A stretch of 64,000 nt of DNA from contig OZ243038.1 of the NCBI GenBank assembly GCA_965212005.1, positions 372,001-436,000 of the forward strand, read 5' to 3'. Below are positions 19,101 to 24,546 of the stretch, in pieces (the first letter of the stretch is position 1; every line of letters starts with the position of its first letter). This DNA is from G965212005 sp965212005. GTDB taxonomy: Bacteria; Pseudomonadota; Gammaproteobacteria; Porifericomitales; Porifericomitaceae. The position numbers and the translations under genes were made by a program. The notes below the pieces were generated by a model. That model was given only the letters and a program-made list of their open reading frames with translations, ran no database searches and had not been told where the DNA came from.

Positions 19101-22091
19101 CGCGCCACCGGTGCCGATCAGACTCTCGATCTCGAAGAAGCTGGTGCCATCCACCGTACCCCCGTCAGCCCTGCTGACGAGGAAGTCAGAGCCTGCGGCG
19201 AGCCCCTGCAACGTGTCCCGCCCGGCTTGGCCCGTCAGGCGGCCGGTTAACGTCGCATTCAGAATAAAGACGTCATCCCCCCCACCGCTGCGCAGCTCTC
19301 CGCTGTGCGCCATGCTCAGCAGGAAAGTATCCGCCGCGCTACCGCCGTCCAGGTTCTCAATGTCGCTGAATGCCTGGATCAGCGTGCCCGCCTCATAGGT
19401 GTTGCTGCCGTCTATGCGGAACGTCGCCACCTCGTCCCGCCCCTGCAATATGTCCTCCCCGCGGCCGCCGACCAGGTTCGTTGCACTGCCGCCGGCCCCG
19501 AGCAGAAAGCGGTCTGTTCCACGCCCGCCGTCCGCAGTGCCGCTCAGCGCCGCGTTCAAATTGAAAATATCAGTCCCGAACATACCCATCAAGTTCGCCG
19601 TGAAGGCAGCGTTTACATTGAATTCCTCATTGCCGCCACTGCCTATAATGCCTCTGGTCACACTGCCTCCAGTGTTCAGGTTATAGACGTTTGCGCCTCT
19701 GCCACCACGGATGTTTCCACTCAACGCACCTTCGACAGTGAACGTGTCCATGGCATCCTCGCCTTCCAGGTTCTCGATGCCGCTGAAATCGATACCGTCA
19801 ACGGTACCCGCATCGGCATCGCTGACGATGAAGGTTGAGCCGGCGCTACGACCCTGCAATGTGTCCTGGTCGGCGCCGCCGATCAGGTCCATCGCGTCTC
19901 CGTCGGCTCCGAGCACAAAGCGGTCCGCGCCTTCCCCGCCGTCCGCACTTATTCTCAGCATCGCGTTCAGGTTAAAAGTGTCAGCCCCGCCCATGCCTTG
20001 TAATGTCTGCGCAAAGTCTTCGTTTATATTGAAGATCTCGTCCCCGGCTCCTCCTACAATGCCTCCGTTCACGGAGCCACCGTCCAGGTTATAGACATTG
20101 TTTCCCCCGCCACCAGCCACTCCTCCCCCCAGAAATCCCCCCAGTAAATTGAAAGTATCTGCTGCGCTGCCGCCGACCAGACTACCGATGCTGCTGAAAG
20201 CTACCGTCTGGCTTCCCACGCTCACATCGCCGGCGCCTGGGCCCCCCCTGCCGGACAGTGTCCAGGTCGTGGCCGCATCCGGCCCTCGAATGGTCGAGCT
20301 ACCGGTCCCGAGCGCCGTCACCCTGCTAACACCCAGAGTGACGGCACCGAAGCTCAGTGTGTTGCCAAAGTCCAACGCCACGGTACCGCTACCGGCGGTA
20401 ACGCTGCCATCCAGGTTGATATTGTTGCCGGCGACCAGCGCCAGGTTGCTGTCACTCATCCACGACAGTGCCACGCCGCTCTCCACGTTGATATCTTCAG
20501 GACCAGTGGCCGCCGCAGCCGTGTCGATTACCAGATTGGCCAGTTCCAGCTGTGCATTGATGTATAGGTCGGTAAAGGTATTCAGCGGTGTGCCCGCCGG
20601 GTCATTCGTACAGCTGCGCAAATCCCCGTCGCAGACGGTCACTGTGCCCGGATCCAGCAGCAGCGTGCCCCAACGCCCCCGCGGAGCCCGAAGGTCTGCC
20701 CTCCCCCGCATCCACAACTCCTGGCCTGAAACTTCCGCGAAGCCTCCGTCCCCGCCACGGGCTCCTCCCCGGGCGCTGATTTGCCCGGCAAAACGGGCTT
20801 GGTCGCCCCAGAAGATCACCCGGCCGCCGTCTCCCTGCTCCAGCGCGTCGGCCTCAAACTCCGCCCCCGATGACACCTGCAGCTCCTGCGCGCGCCGTCC
20901 GCGCAACAACCCGCCACGCTCCGTGCCGCCGACCTGGATCTGCCCGCCACCGTTGGCGCCGGATACGTCTATCCGGGTCTGCCCGGCAATCTCGAGCCGC
21001 TGACCGATCAAGTCGACCTCGCCACCGCTCTCATCGCTGCCTTGCGCCGAGATTTCCGCCGAGACACTCAGTTCACCCCGCGCCTCTACACCCACCTGTC
21101 CACCGCTGCTCCCGTCCGCCGTCACTGTACCTCCCAAGCGCACCGTCTCTCCTGCAATCTCCAGCCGATCAGCCAGCAGCAGGCCCTGCTGATTCACCAC
21201 GCCGCCAAAGACGCTGCTGGCGGAGCGCGCCTGCAGGTAGATCTCTCCCTCTTTTGCATCTATCTCGCTGCTGTTCTCTATCCCCGCCTGCTCTGACGGC
21301 TCCGTGCCCACCTCTACCCGGAAGCGCAGCAGTCCGTCTCCTTCAAAGTCCACTGCGACCTGCTTCCCCGAGGCCACTTCCACCCGGCTCGCGTGCGCCC
21401 GGATCAGCCCCGCGTTCTCCACCTGGGTGCCGGCCAGCCCGATGCCGCCCACGGCCGCTTCCAGCGTGCCTTGGTTGACCACCTGCCCGGACGTGCCTGC
21501 GACCGACGTCAGTACGTAACGCCCCGCCATGAAGTCTCCTGCCTCCATCCACATGCCCGCCGCCACCAGGCTGCCTACCGATACCTGTGAACCGGGGGCG
21601 AAGAAGACCCCGTTGGGATTGAGCAGCCAGACCCGGCCCGGCGCCGTCAGGCGACCGAAAATCTGGCTCGGGTGCTGATCATGGATGCGGTTCAGCGCTG
21701 AAGACTCCACGGAAGGCTGGGCAAAATGAACCGATTCCTGCTGCCCGACGTTGAAGCGTTCCCAGTCCACCACCAGGGATTCGGTGTGCTGCTCGATCTG
21801 CGTATGCCGGCCCTGCTGGATGATCTCGCCCTCGCCGGCAATGATATGCCCGCCCTGCGGCTCCGCACGACTGACCCCCAAGGAAAAACTGAGCACAAGG
21901 CTGACGAAAAGGCAGAGCCAGGACGAACCCGAGCGCGCCCTGCAGGCAATGGAAGCCACGACGCGGCGCGGCGAAACGAATGCCGTCACTCTCAACAACA
22001 GCAACCAGCCGGGCAACGGCAAGAATACACGGACTGGAACGAGGCGGTGCTTGGCCGTATGAGCCAGGGAATGAATACTGCCGCCCATCAT
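4134..22091 (-). CDS. Giant TpsA-family repeat adhesin, about 5985 residues
   Basis: This is a filamentous-haemagglutinin-like exoprotein, presumably secreted by the TpsB encoded just downstream. Numbering from the ATG at 22091, it has a long signal peptide (cleavage likely after Ala76 in SRA-EPQ) and the TPS domain with NPNGVFF at 158-164. LLLDPGTVTV and a CX6C pair follow near 484. Residues about 655-3690 are degenerate repeats containing GGxGxDxF, FNLNAALSG and ten SNTYEA modules. Residues about 3690-5310 are 108-residue repeats, followed by two degenerate repeats and a unique region. The tail has a CX5C pair about 80 residues from the end and a Glu/Asp-rich, coiled-coil-like segment ending EDEDFSGE. 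No RTX C-terminal signal, LPxTG, autotransporter barrel or CDI toxin is seen. The frame extends to a GTG at 22154; both starts are conserved in the second copy. The protein is probably a beta-helical surface fibre for adhesion or biofilm, but its ligand is unknown. Confidence 0.93.
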   Translation of the reverse strand: MMGGSIHSLAHTAKHRLVPVRVFLPLPGWLLLLRVTAFVSPRRVVASIACRARSGSSWLCLFVSLVLSFSLGVSRAEPQGGHIIAGEGEIIQQGRHTQIEQHTESLVVDWERFNVGQQESVHFAQPSVESSALNRIHDQHPSQIFGRLTAPGRVWLLNPNGVFFAPGSQVSVGSLVAAGMWMEAGDFMAGRYVLTSVAGTSGQVVNQGTLEAAVGGIGLAGTQVENAGLIRAHASRVEVASGKQVAVDFEGDGLLRFRVEVGTEPSEQAGIENSSEIDAKEGEIYLQARSASSVFGGVVNQQGLLLADRLEIAGETVRLGGTVTADGSSGGQVGVEARGELSVSAEISAQGSDESGGEVDLIGQRLEIAGQTRIDVSGANGGGQIQVGGTERGGLLRGRRAQELQVSSGAEFEADALEQGDGGRVIFWGDQARFAGQISARGGARGGDGGFAEVSGQELWMRGRADLRAPRGRWGTLLLDPGTVTVCDGDLRSCTNDPAGTPLNTFTDLYINAQLELANLVIDTAAAATGPEDINVESGVALSWMSDSNLALVAGNNINLDGSVTAGSGTVALDFGNTLSFGAVTLGVSRVTALGTGSSTIRGPDAATTWTLSGRGGPGAGDVSVGSQTVAFSSIGSLVGGSAADTFNLLGGFLGGGVAGGGGNNVYNLDGGSVNGGIVGGAGDEIFNINEDFAQTLQGMGGADTFNLNAMLRISADGGEGADRFVLGADGDAMDLIGGADQDTLQGRSAGSTFIVSDADAGTVDGIDFSGIENLEGEDAMDTFTVEGALSGNIRGGRGANVYNLNTGGSVTRGIIGSGGNEEFNVNAAFTANLMGMFGTDIFNLNAALSGTADGGRGTDRFLLGAGGSATNLVGGRGEDILQGRDEVATFRIDGSNTYEAGTLIQAFSDIENLDGGSAADTFLLSMAHSGELRSGGGDDVFILNATLTGRLTGQAGRDTLQGLAAGSDFLVSRADGGTVDGTSFFEIESLIGTGGADTFTIRSALRGSINGGGGTDVYNLNAGGSVAGDIVGGAGDDTFNVNATYATNLMGMGGVDAFNLNAMLSGTADGGAGADRFVLGAGGSATSLVGGTDQDLLGGSSTGLTFTVSGADAGTVDGTAFTGIEDLVGGTGMDTFTIADALSGNIRGGGGANVYNLESGGSVAGGITGGGGNEAFNVNADSTANLMGMGGIDTFNLKAALSGTVDGGADADRFVLGAGGSATNLVGGAGQDTLQGRNEAAAFFIDGSNTYEAGPLIQAFSGIENLQGGSATDTFLLSVAHSGEFRGGGGNDVFSLNAALTGSLMGEAGQDTLQGRAMGSDFLVSSADGGTVDGASFSGIESLTGTAGADMFTIEDALSGSINGGGGANVYNLNSGGSVTGGIVAGAGDDTFNVNAASTTNLMGMGGADSFNLNAALSGTADGGAGADRFVLGAIGSATNLVGGAGQDILQGRDEVATFRIDGSNTYEAGPLTQAFSSIENLQGGSAADTFLLSVAHSGELRGGGGANVYNLNMGGSLGADITGGAGNEEFNVNAAYTVNLMGMGGIDTFNLNAALSGTADGGDEADSFVLGAGGSATNLVGGAGQDTLQGRDEVATFRIDGSNTYEAGTLAQAFSGIENLQGGSAADTFLLSVAHSGELRGGGGNDVFNLNVAFTGSLVGEAGQDTLQGRAMGSVFLVSSADGGTVDGAGFSGIESLTGVGGADTFTIEDALSGSIDGGGGANIYNLNTGGSVAGGIVAGAGDDTFNVNAASTTNLMGMGGADSFNLNAALSGTADGGAGADRFVLGAIGSATNLVGGAGQDILQGRDEVATFRIDGSNTYEAGPLTQAFSSIENLQGGSAADTFLLSVAHSGELRGGGGANVYNLNMGGSLGADITGGAGNEEFNVNAAYTVNLMGMGGIDTFNLNAALTGTVDGGDEADHFVLGAGGSATNLVGGAGQDTLQGRNEVAMFRIDGSNTYEAGPLIQAFSGIENLQGGSAADTFLLSMAPHSGELRGGGGNDVFSLNAEFTGSLMGEAGQDTLQGRALGSVFLVSSADGGTVDGIGFSGIESLTGVGGADTFTIEDALSGSIDGGGGANIYNLNIGGSVAGGIMAGDGNEQFNVRAAYTLDLTGMGGADTFTIEGALTGSINGGGGMNVYNLNTGGSVTGGIVAGAGDDTFNVNAAYMTNLMGMGGADTFNLNAALSGTADGGDDADRFVLGDVGSATNLVGGAGQDTLQGRSVGSDFTVSSADAGTASGMSFSGIENLEGGDSIDTFTVEDALSGNIRGGGGANVYNLESGGSVARGITGGAGNEQFNVNAASTANLMGMGGMDIFNLNAALSGTADGGAETDGFVLGAGGSATNLVGGAGQDILQGRDEVGTFRIDGRNAIDGSNTYETGTLLQAFSGIENLQGGSAADTFLLSVAHSGELRGGGGDDVFTLNAVLTGSLVGEAGQDTLQGRAMGSVFLVSSADGGTVDGIGFSGIESLTGVGGADTFTIENALSGSIDGGGGANIYNLNSGGSVAGGIVAGAGDDTFNVNAAYTTSLMGMGGADTFNLNAALSGTADGGDDADRFVLGAVGSATNLVGGAGQDTLQGSSAGSSFTVSSADAGTVDSTAFTGIENLVGGAGIDTFTIEGALSGSADGGAEADRFVLGAGGSATNLVGGAGQDTLEGRNEVATFRIDGSNTYEAGLLIQAFSGIEDLQGGSAVDTFLLSMAHSGELRGGGGDDVFTLNAVLTGSLVGEAGQDTLQGRAMGSVFLVSSADGGTVDGIGFSGIESLTGVGGADTFTIENALSGSIDGGGGANIYNLNSGGSVAGGIVAGAGDDTFNVNAAYTTSLMGMGGADTFNLNAALSGTADGGDDADRFVLGAVGSATNLVGGAGQDTLQGSSAGSDFTVSSADTGTVDGSDFSGIENLEGGDGIDMFTVEDALSGNIRGGGGANVYNLESGGSVARGITGGAGNEQFNVNAASTANLVGMGGADVFNLDAMLTGTADGGAGADSFMLGAGGSATNLIGGAGQDTLEGRNEVATFRIDGSNTYEASTLIQDFSGIENLQGGSAADTFQLSMAPHSGELRGGGGDDVFTLNAVLTGSLVGEAGQDTLQGRAMGSDFRVSSVDGGTVDGAAFSGIESLTGAGGADMFTIEDVLSGSIDGGGGANVYNLNTGGSVVGGIVAGADDDTFNVNAAYTISLMGMGGADTFNLNAALSGNADGGDDADRFVLGAGGSATNLVGGAGQDTLQGRDEAATFRIDGSNTYEAGTLTQAFSGIENLQGGSAADTFLLSTAHSGEWSGGGGDDVFRLNAALTGGVMGDAGQDTLQGRDAGSSFTVSAADAGSIDGTATFSGIESLIGVGGADTFTIADALSGSIDGGGGANVYNLNGGGSVAGSIMGGSDDEEFNVNAASTADLMGLGGADVFNLDAALTGSADGGAGADRFVLGAGGSATNLVGGTGQDTLQGRAAGSAFTVNGTDTGTADGTAFSGIENLEGRDGRDTFTVAGALSGSIEGGAGANVYNLNSGASVVGGIMGGSDDEEFNVNAASTADLMGLGGADVFNLDAALTGSADGGAGADRFVLGAGGSATNLNGNPGQDTLQGRVMGSIFLVSSADAGTADGTAFSGIENLEGRDGADTFTVAGALSGSIRGGGGANVYNLNIDGSVAGGIVAGAGDETFNVNAAYTTNLAGLGGNDIFNLNAVLTGSADGAEGSDEYIIGTEGQVSGGIADGGSVGTDELRSADSAGAAFTATGGGSGSYQSQGGGTLMTAFSGIEDVTGSSAADSFIVSGAHSGELSGAGGDDSFTLNAVLTGSADGAEGSDEYIIGDEGQVSAGIADGGSVGTDELRSADSDGAAFTATGGGSGGYQSEGGGTLMTAFSGMEDLTGSSAADSFIVSGAHSGELSGAGGDDTFTLNAVLTGSADGAEGSDEYIIGTEGQVSGGIADGGSGGTDELRSADSDGAAFTATGGGSGSYQSQGGGTLMTAFSGIEDVTGSSAADSFIVSGAHSGELSGAEGDDTFTLNAVLTGSADGAEGSDEYIIGDEGQVSGGIADGGSGGTDELRSADSDGAAFTATGGGSGSYQSQGGGTLMTAFSGIEDLTGSSAADSFTINGAHSGELSGAGGDDTFTLNAVLTGSADGAEGSDEYIIGDEGQASGGIADSGSGGTDELRSTDNVGAAFTATGGGSGSYQSEGGGLLMMAFSGIEDLTGNSGADRFTINGAHSGELRGGGGDDSFTLNAVLTGSVDGAEGSDEYIIGDEGQVSGGIADSGSVGTDELSSADSVGAAFMADGSGSGSYQSQGGGMLMTAFSGIENLSGGSSADLFTVNDPQSGELRGGGGDDTFIFNAVLTGSADGEEGSDEYIIGDEGQVSGGIADSGSVGTDELRSADSDGAAFTATGGGSGGYQSQGGGMLLTAFSGIEDLTGSSAADSFTINGAHSGELRGAGGDDTFTLNAVLTGSADGEEGSDEYIIGDEGQVSGGIADGGSGGTDELRSADSDGAAFTATGGGSGGYQSQGGGMLMTAFSGIEDVTGSSAADSFIVSGAHSGELSGAEGDDTFTLNAVLTGSADGAEGSDEYIIGDEGQVSAGIADSGSAGTDELRSADSDGAAFAATGGGSGSYQSQGGGTLMTAFSGMEDLTGSSAADTFTISGAHSGDLSGAEGDDTFTLNAVLTGSADGEEGSDEYIIGDEGQVSGGIADSGMAGTDELRSADSAGAAFTATGGGSGGYQSQGGGMLMTAFSGMEDLTGSSAADTFTMNGAHSGELSGAGGDDTFTLNAVLTGSADGAEGSDEYIIGDEGQVSGGIADGGLVGTDELRSMDNAGAAFTATGGGSGGYQSQGGGMLMTAFSGIEDLTGSSAADSFIVSGAHSGELRGGGGDDIFTFNAVLTGSADGAEGSDEYIIGDEGQVSGGIADSGSAGTDELRSADSDGAAFIATGGGSGSYQSQGGGMLMTAFSGIEDLTGSSAADSFTINGAHSGELSGAGGDDTFTLNAVLTGSADGAEGSDEYIIGDEGQVSGGIADGGSAGTDELSSTDSAGAAFTATGGGSGGYQSQGGGMLMTAFSGIEDLTGSSAADTFTMNGAHSGELSGAEGDDTFTLNAVLTGSADGAEGSDEYIIGNEGQVSGGIADSGSAGTDELRSTDNVGAAFTATGGGSGSYQSRGGGMLMTAFSGIEDLTGNSGADSFTINGAHSGELRSGGGDDIFTFNAVLSGSADGEEGSDLYRFGDEGQVSGGIADSASTGTDELESVDSAGAAFTATGGGSGSYQSQGGGTLMTAFSGIEDVTGSSAADSFIVSGAHSGELSGAGGDDTFTLNAVLTGSVDGGAENDAYIMGRGGRVIGGITDTGGGTDTLQIADANTAGAAFTVSATGGVGSYTETGALTTDFSGIENLQGGAGIDTFNINAMLAGSVDGVGESDIYIMGRGGRVIGGITDTGTNAGGIPNLDVLSVAGANTAGSTFTVTNANAGDYRETGSGTETSFSGIENLAGASGADTFVFVEDGSVRGTIASVDGGTGLNTLELTRYEGFTTVFIDGMDALFTGGAATFGSVSGRVKSDDQDGNVVAVSDFSNINKINGNAEGLDSATYMVVQPASVETADGSRRMPVLVINPTDPGMMVEGETRITLPDITGFPGPLFLGGTLVPPILYDPEETSRYPLFAIREDGMPLSDGLEDGTTPPVPLRVNAEDDAGRLMDPEGREVSSATLRIEGAVGTQGALVLLAGDIDLQADLGVGVDPPLSPGAEELETAARSDALREQVALLATGGDFSDISSNPGESRIGDIRITVASTEMFRMIYAGNGVIIASGGIENSDRLVLEFNGNELQLAVSAGRFGTSNPSLNSRARGTPLSTNIRGYIDALNLDVTEFVATFFNPAGNLINTGDLVDIDTGLFEEDLRLFSAIGQGIALALSQCEEVEGCAPNVDEAELAQLITQLQARLAELRRRINEEDNDEEEEEELKQLIMDYENELANYQQYQRELKIYLHGEDPEDEDFSGE
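6171..11031 (-). repeat. Fifteen tandem 324-bp (108-residue) repeats in the giant adhesin
   Basis: A landmark encoding NAVLTGSADG recurs at 11031, 10707, 10383 and so on down to 6171. The spacing is 324 bp each time, giving fifteen complete periods with no length change. Each unit reads roughly NAVLTG, EGSDEYIIGDEGQVSGGIAD, GTDELRS, GGGSGSYQSQGGG, AFSGIEDLTGSSAADSF, AHSGELSGAGGDD. Two further, more diverged units follow toward the C-terminus (about 5860-6170 and beyond). Confidence 0.95.
13446..14862 (-). repeat. Near-identical internal duplication with 882-bp offset
   Basis: About 530 bp at 13446-13980 recur at 14328-14862 with only a few substitutions, one of them a silent G/C change in a glycine codon near 14484. 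The 882-bp offset is a multiple of three and keeps the frame. The surrounding repeats are much more diverged, which indicates a recent duplication or gene conversion. Confidence 0.85.
16370..17950 (-). repeat. Near-identical internal duplication with 1065-bp offset
   Basis: About 515 bp at 16370-16885 recur at 17435-17950 almost without change. The 1065-bp offset equals 355 codons and is in frame. Flanking sequence on both sides shows ordinary repeat-to-repeat divergence. Confidence 0.85.
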
Positions 22092-22260
22092 GGACTTGCG
22101 CCTCGCTTTAAGCCTTGAGTACAGATCGGCGACCAGAAAAGCGCCAGGGAGCACACTGAAAACTCTTTTCCATCAATGGATTATCGCATACATGCCAACT
22201 CTTCGCTATAAAAATGCCCGGGAACACGGAACGGAGCGCTCGTTTGCACTCAGCGCACCC
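20378..22260. repeat. Long direct repeat, copy 2 (tpsA 5' module and leader)
   Basis: This is the partner of 1-1890. It spans the giant adhesin's TPS domain, signal peptide and roughly 165 bp upstream of the ATG. The shared leader implies that both exoprotein genes carry the same 5' untranslated region and possibly the same promoter. Confidence 0.9.
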
Positions 22261-22477
22261 GCTCAAAATGCCTGCGTACCGTTATCGGGGAAACGCCCGA
22301 AACACTCCCACTTCCCGAACCCCCTGTTATATTTACATTTTTTACCTGTCAGAGGACGGCTCGAATAGCAATCCATACAGCAATATCCTTTACCGCAAAC
22401 TGCAGCTACCCTGGCAGTATTTTGTGATAGAATTGATCCGGACTCACGGTAATCCCGGATAAACTGAGATTTGCAAG
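22155..22477. promoter_or_regulatory. Divergent intergenic region between the giant tpsA and grxD
   Basis: These 320 bp separate the leftward adhesin gene from rightward grxD and must hold both promoters. The part nearest the adhesin is shared with the leader of the second exoprotein gene. It is relatively AT-rich (for example around 22320-22440). I see no unambiguous -35/-10 pair and no recognisable operator, so the label rests on gene layout. Confidence 0.45.
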
Positions 22478-22798
22478 ATGGACTCAATGGAAAATATTCG
22501 TCAGATGGTGCAGGATAATCCGATCGTTCTGTTTATGAAGGGAACGCCCGATTTCCCTCAGTGCGGCTTTTCTATGCGCACGGCACGGGCATTACAGGCC
22601 TGCGACGCCAAGTTCATGCACGTGGACGTGATCGCCGACCCGGAAGTGCGGCAGACATTGCCTCAGTATTCTGACTGGCCAACTTTTCCGCAGCTGTTTA
22701 TCAACGGTAATTTGGTTGGCGGCTGCGACATTACGTTGGAATTGTTTCAGAGTGGGGAACTGCAAAAAATGATCAGCACTACGCTGGAGCAGGCTTAA
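22478..22798 (+). CDS. grxD: Monothiol glutaredoxin, Grx4/GrxD type
   Basis: This is a cytosolic monothiol glutaredoxin of the CGFS class, which binds and transfers [2Fe-2S] clusters with glutathione and BolA-type partners. At 106 residues it has the usual length. PQCGFS lies near residues 27-32, preceded by FMKGTP, and WPTFPQLFINGNLVGGCDI provides the conserved TFPQ and GGCD glutathione-binding elements. The ATG at 22478 gives the normal N-terminus; a second ATG nine bases on is also possible. It stands alone, divergent from the adhesin and convergent with dnaQ. Confidence 0.95.
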   Translation: MDSMENIRQMVQDNPIVLFMKGTPDFPQCGFSMRTARALQACDAKFMHVDVIADPEVRQTLPQYSDWPTFPQLFINGNLVGGCDITLELFQSGELQKMISTTLEQA

Positions 22799-22844
22799 GC
22801 CCGCAACACCCATCCACCGCACACCCGCCAAACGCGGACGTGCG

Positions 22845-22872
22845 AGCCGGCGGATCTCTACCGGCTGTCTTT
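22845..22872 (+). terminator. Possible terminator after grxD
   Basis: AGCCGG (22845-22850) pairs with CCGGCT (22861-22866) across a 10-base loop and is followed by GTCTTTAATT. The stem is short and the T-run imperfect, so this is tentative. The rest of the 290 bp between grxD and dnaQ (22799-23089) shows nothing else I can name. Confidence 0.4.
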
Positions 22873-23089
22873 AATTGGTTCCGTTTGGCATCGGCGAACA
22901 GGTTCTCCGCTGATGGCCTTGCCTTCATTTTCCCGTTTCATTTCTCCGTGCGGGCGCGCTGCCGTTCCCGCCGAGCGCATCAATACACCCTTCAGCACCG
23001 TCGATGATCCGTTAAGAAATGAGACCTTTTAGAGACTATTGCACCGCGACCGCCACCGCAGCCTGGCTTTCAACATTACCGGTCGATGA

Positions 23090-23785
23090 TCACGGCTTCC
23101 ACGGATTCCGTCCGTGGCTGATTTGCTCGATCTGCTCCATTCTGCGTTGATGGGCCTCCAGTTCATCGTCAGTAGGTGGGATGACGGGCGGGCGCTGATC
23201 CAGTTCCAGCAGGCAGTGGGCCGAAACGGACGCATCGGATAAAGTTGCGCCGCTGTCCAGCTTCATGGCAACCTGCCCGCCGGTCATTGCCAGGTAAACT
23301 CTGGCCAGTAATTCCGCGTCTTGCAGCGCGCTGTGCTGCTCCCGATCGGTATGATCGGTCAGATAGCGCCTGCATAAGGCATCCAGGTTGTTGCGCTGTC
23401 CCGGATGCATCTTTCGAGCCAGAGACAGCGTGTCAACAATGGAATGGCATTCTTCCAGTTTCTCTTCGTGCCCGGCGCGTTTCAGCTCGCTGTTCAGGAA
23501 AGCGAGGTCGAAGGCGGCGCTGTGAATGATGAGTTCGCTGTCTTGCAGGAATGCCAGCAATTCATCCGCAACGTCCTTGAACGGAGGATGATCGCGCAGC
23601 GATTCCAGGCTGATGCCGTGCACGCGGAAAGCATCCTCGGATATTTCACACTCCGGATTAACATAGCGAGTGAAAGTTTCAACCTGGCGGCGGTCCAGCA
23701 GTTCAACGCAGCCAATTTGCACTACCCGGTCTCCTTCCTGCACCTGCAGGCCGGTCGTTTCAGTATCCAATACTATCTGTCTCAT
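23090..23785 (-). CDS. dnaQ: DNA polymerase III epsilon subunit (3'-5' proofreading exonuclease)
   Basis: This is the proofreading exonuclease of the replicative polymerase and partner of the alpha subunit encoded at 56131. At 231 residues it is close to the usual length. ExoI is VLDTETTGL near the N-terminus. ExoII lies around IIHSAAFDLAFLNSEL, and ExoIII is HSALQDAELLARVYLAM with the catalytic His and Asp. The C-terminal tail after the nuclease fold should bind alpha. The gene lies just downstream of rnhA on the same strand, the dnaQ/rnhA neighbourhood known from E. coli. Confidence 0.95.
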   Translation of the reverse strand: MRQIVLDTETTGLQVQEGDRVVQIGCVELLDRRQVETFTRYVNPECEISEDAFRVHGISLESLRDHPPFKDVADELLAFLQDSELIIHSAAFDLAFLNSELKRAGHEEKLEECHSIVDTLSLARKMHPGQRNNLDALCRRYLTDHTDREQHSALQDAELLARVYLAMTGGQVAMKLDSGATLSDASVSAHCLLELDQRPPVIPPTDDELEAHQRRMEQIEQISHGRNPWKP

Positions 23786-23905
23786 CGGCTCATCCGCAGG
23801 CGGCAGCAGCCGGTCTCCGTCTGCCGCGGCGGCAAACGCTGCGCCGGCGCGTGCGCCGCCGCGTATTGATCAACCTGCCGGGCCTCGTTCAACGCGAAAG
23901 CCAAA

Positions 23906-24385
23906 TCAAAGCTGCGGTTCTCTAAGCAGCGATCGGATGGCCTGGCGAGCCAGGTAATCTGCACGCTCGTTCTCCGGATGACCGGTATGGCCCCGTACCC
24001 AACACCAGTCTATTTCCTGATGCCTGCCTACGGCCAAATCCAGGCGCCGCCATAAGTCCTGGTTCTTTACCGGCTTGCCGCCTGCATTTCGCCAGCCGCG
24101 CTGCTTCCATTGCGCCAGCCACTCGCTGATCCCTTTACACAGGTACTGCGAATCAGTCATCAAGTGTAACCGGCTGCCTCCCCCGAGATGTTCCAGGGCA
24201 ATGATGGCCGCCGTCAATTCCATGCGATTATTGGTGGTCTCTTCCTCGGCACCGCTCAATTCCTGTTCCCTTCGCTGAGAATCCCGATAGCGCAGCAGCG
24301 CACCCCAGCCGCCCACGCCCGGATTGCCCAGGCAAGAACCGTCAGTATAGATATAAACGTCCGGACTTTTTTCAGCGCCCGGCAT
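23906..24385 (-). CDS. rnhA: Ribonuclease HI
   Basis: This enzyme cleaves the RNA strand of RNA-DNA hybrids, for example in R-loops and primers. At 159 residues it is normal length. The catalytic residues are visible: Asp in YTDGSCLGNPG, Glu in NNRMELTAAI, Asp in TDSQYL, and the His/Asp of VRGHTGHPENERAD. The ATG at 24385 has GGGAGCAGGT directly upstream. It lies between the YafS-like methyltransferase gene and dnaQ, all read leftward. Confidence 0.95.
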   Translation of the reverse strand: MPGAEKSPDVYIYTDGSCLGNPGVGGWGALLRYRDSQRREQELSGAEEETTNNRMELTAAIIALEHLGGGSRLHLMTDSQYLCKGISEWLAQWKQRGWRNAGGKPVKNQDLWRRLDLAVGRHQEIDWCWVRGHTGHPENERADYLARQAIRSLLREPQL

Positions 24386-24546
24386 ACCTGCTCCCTTTCA
24401 CAGACTTGGCCGCCGGCGCAGTATTCCAGCGGCTATTCCACACATGGAGAGTGCGCGGGCGGCAATAAGGCGGTGACGGGCGGATGCGCTCCGGTGTGCG
24501 GACGGTGTAAAGGTTCATCGTAAATGGGTGCAAACTGCCGGATCGT

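Larger units (their letters stand above)
11031..20130 (-). repeat. Heterogeneous Asp/Gly-rich repeat array of the giant adhesin
   Basis: This is a mosaic of several module types (IYNLNSGGSV, DDTFNVNAAYT, ADTFNLNAALSGTADGG, DRFVLGAVGSATNLVGGAGQ, SNTYEAG with IENLQGGSAADTFLLS). They combine in variable order, giving higher-order periods rather than one fixed unit. Ten SNTYEA modules lie at about 12352, 13009, 14065, 14947, 16202, 16621, 17269, 17686, 18335 and 19391. The module near 14950 carries an extra in-frame 18-bp IDGRNA duplication. Confidence 0.9.

Noticed and set aside
4134..22154. Contact-dependent inhibition (CdiA) or polymorphic toxin
   Set aside because: The C-terminus is an acidic coiled-coil-like tail with no VENN-type motif or toxin domain, and no small immunity gene follows; the next gene is the transporter.
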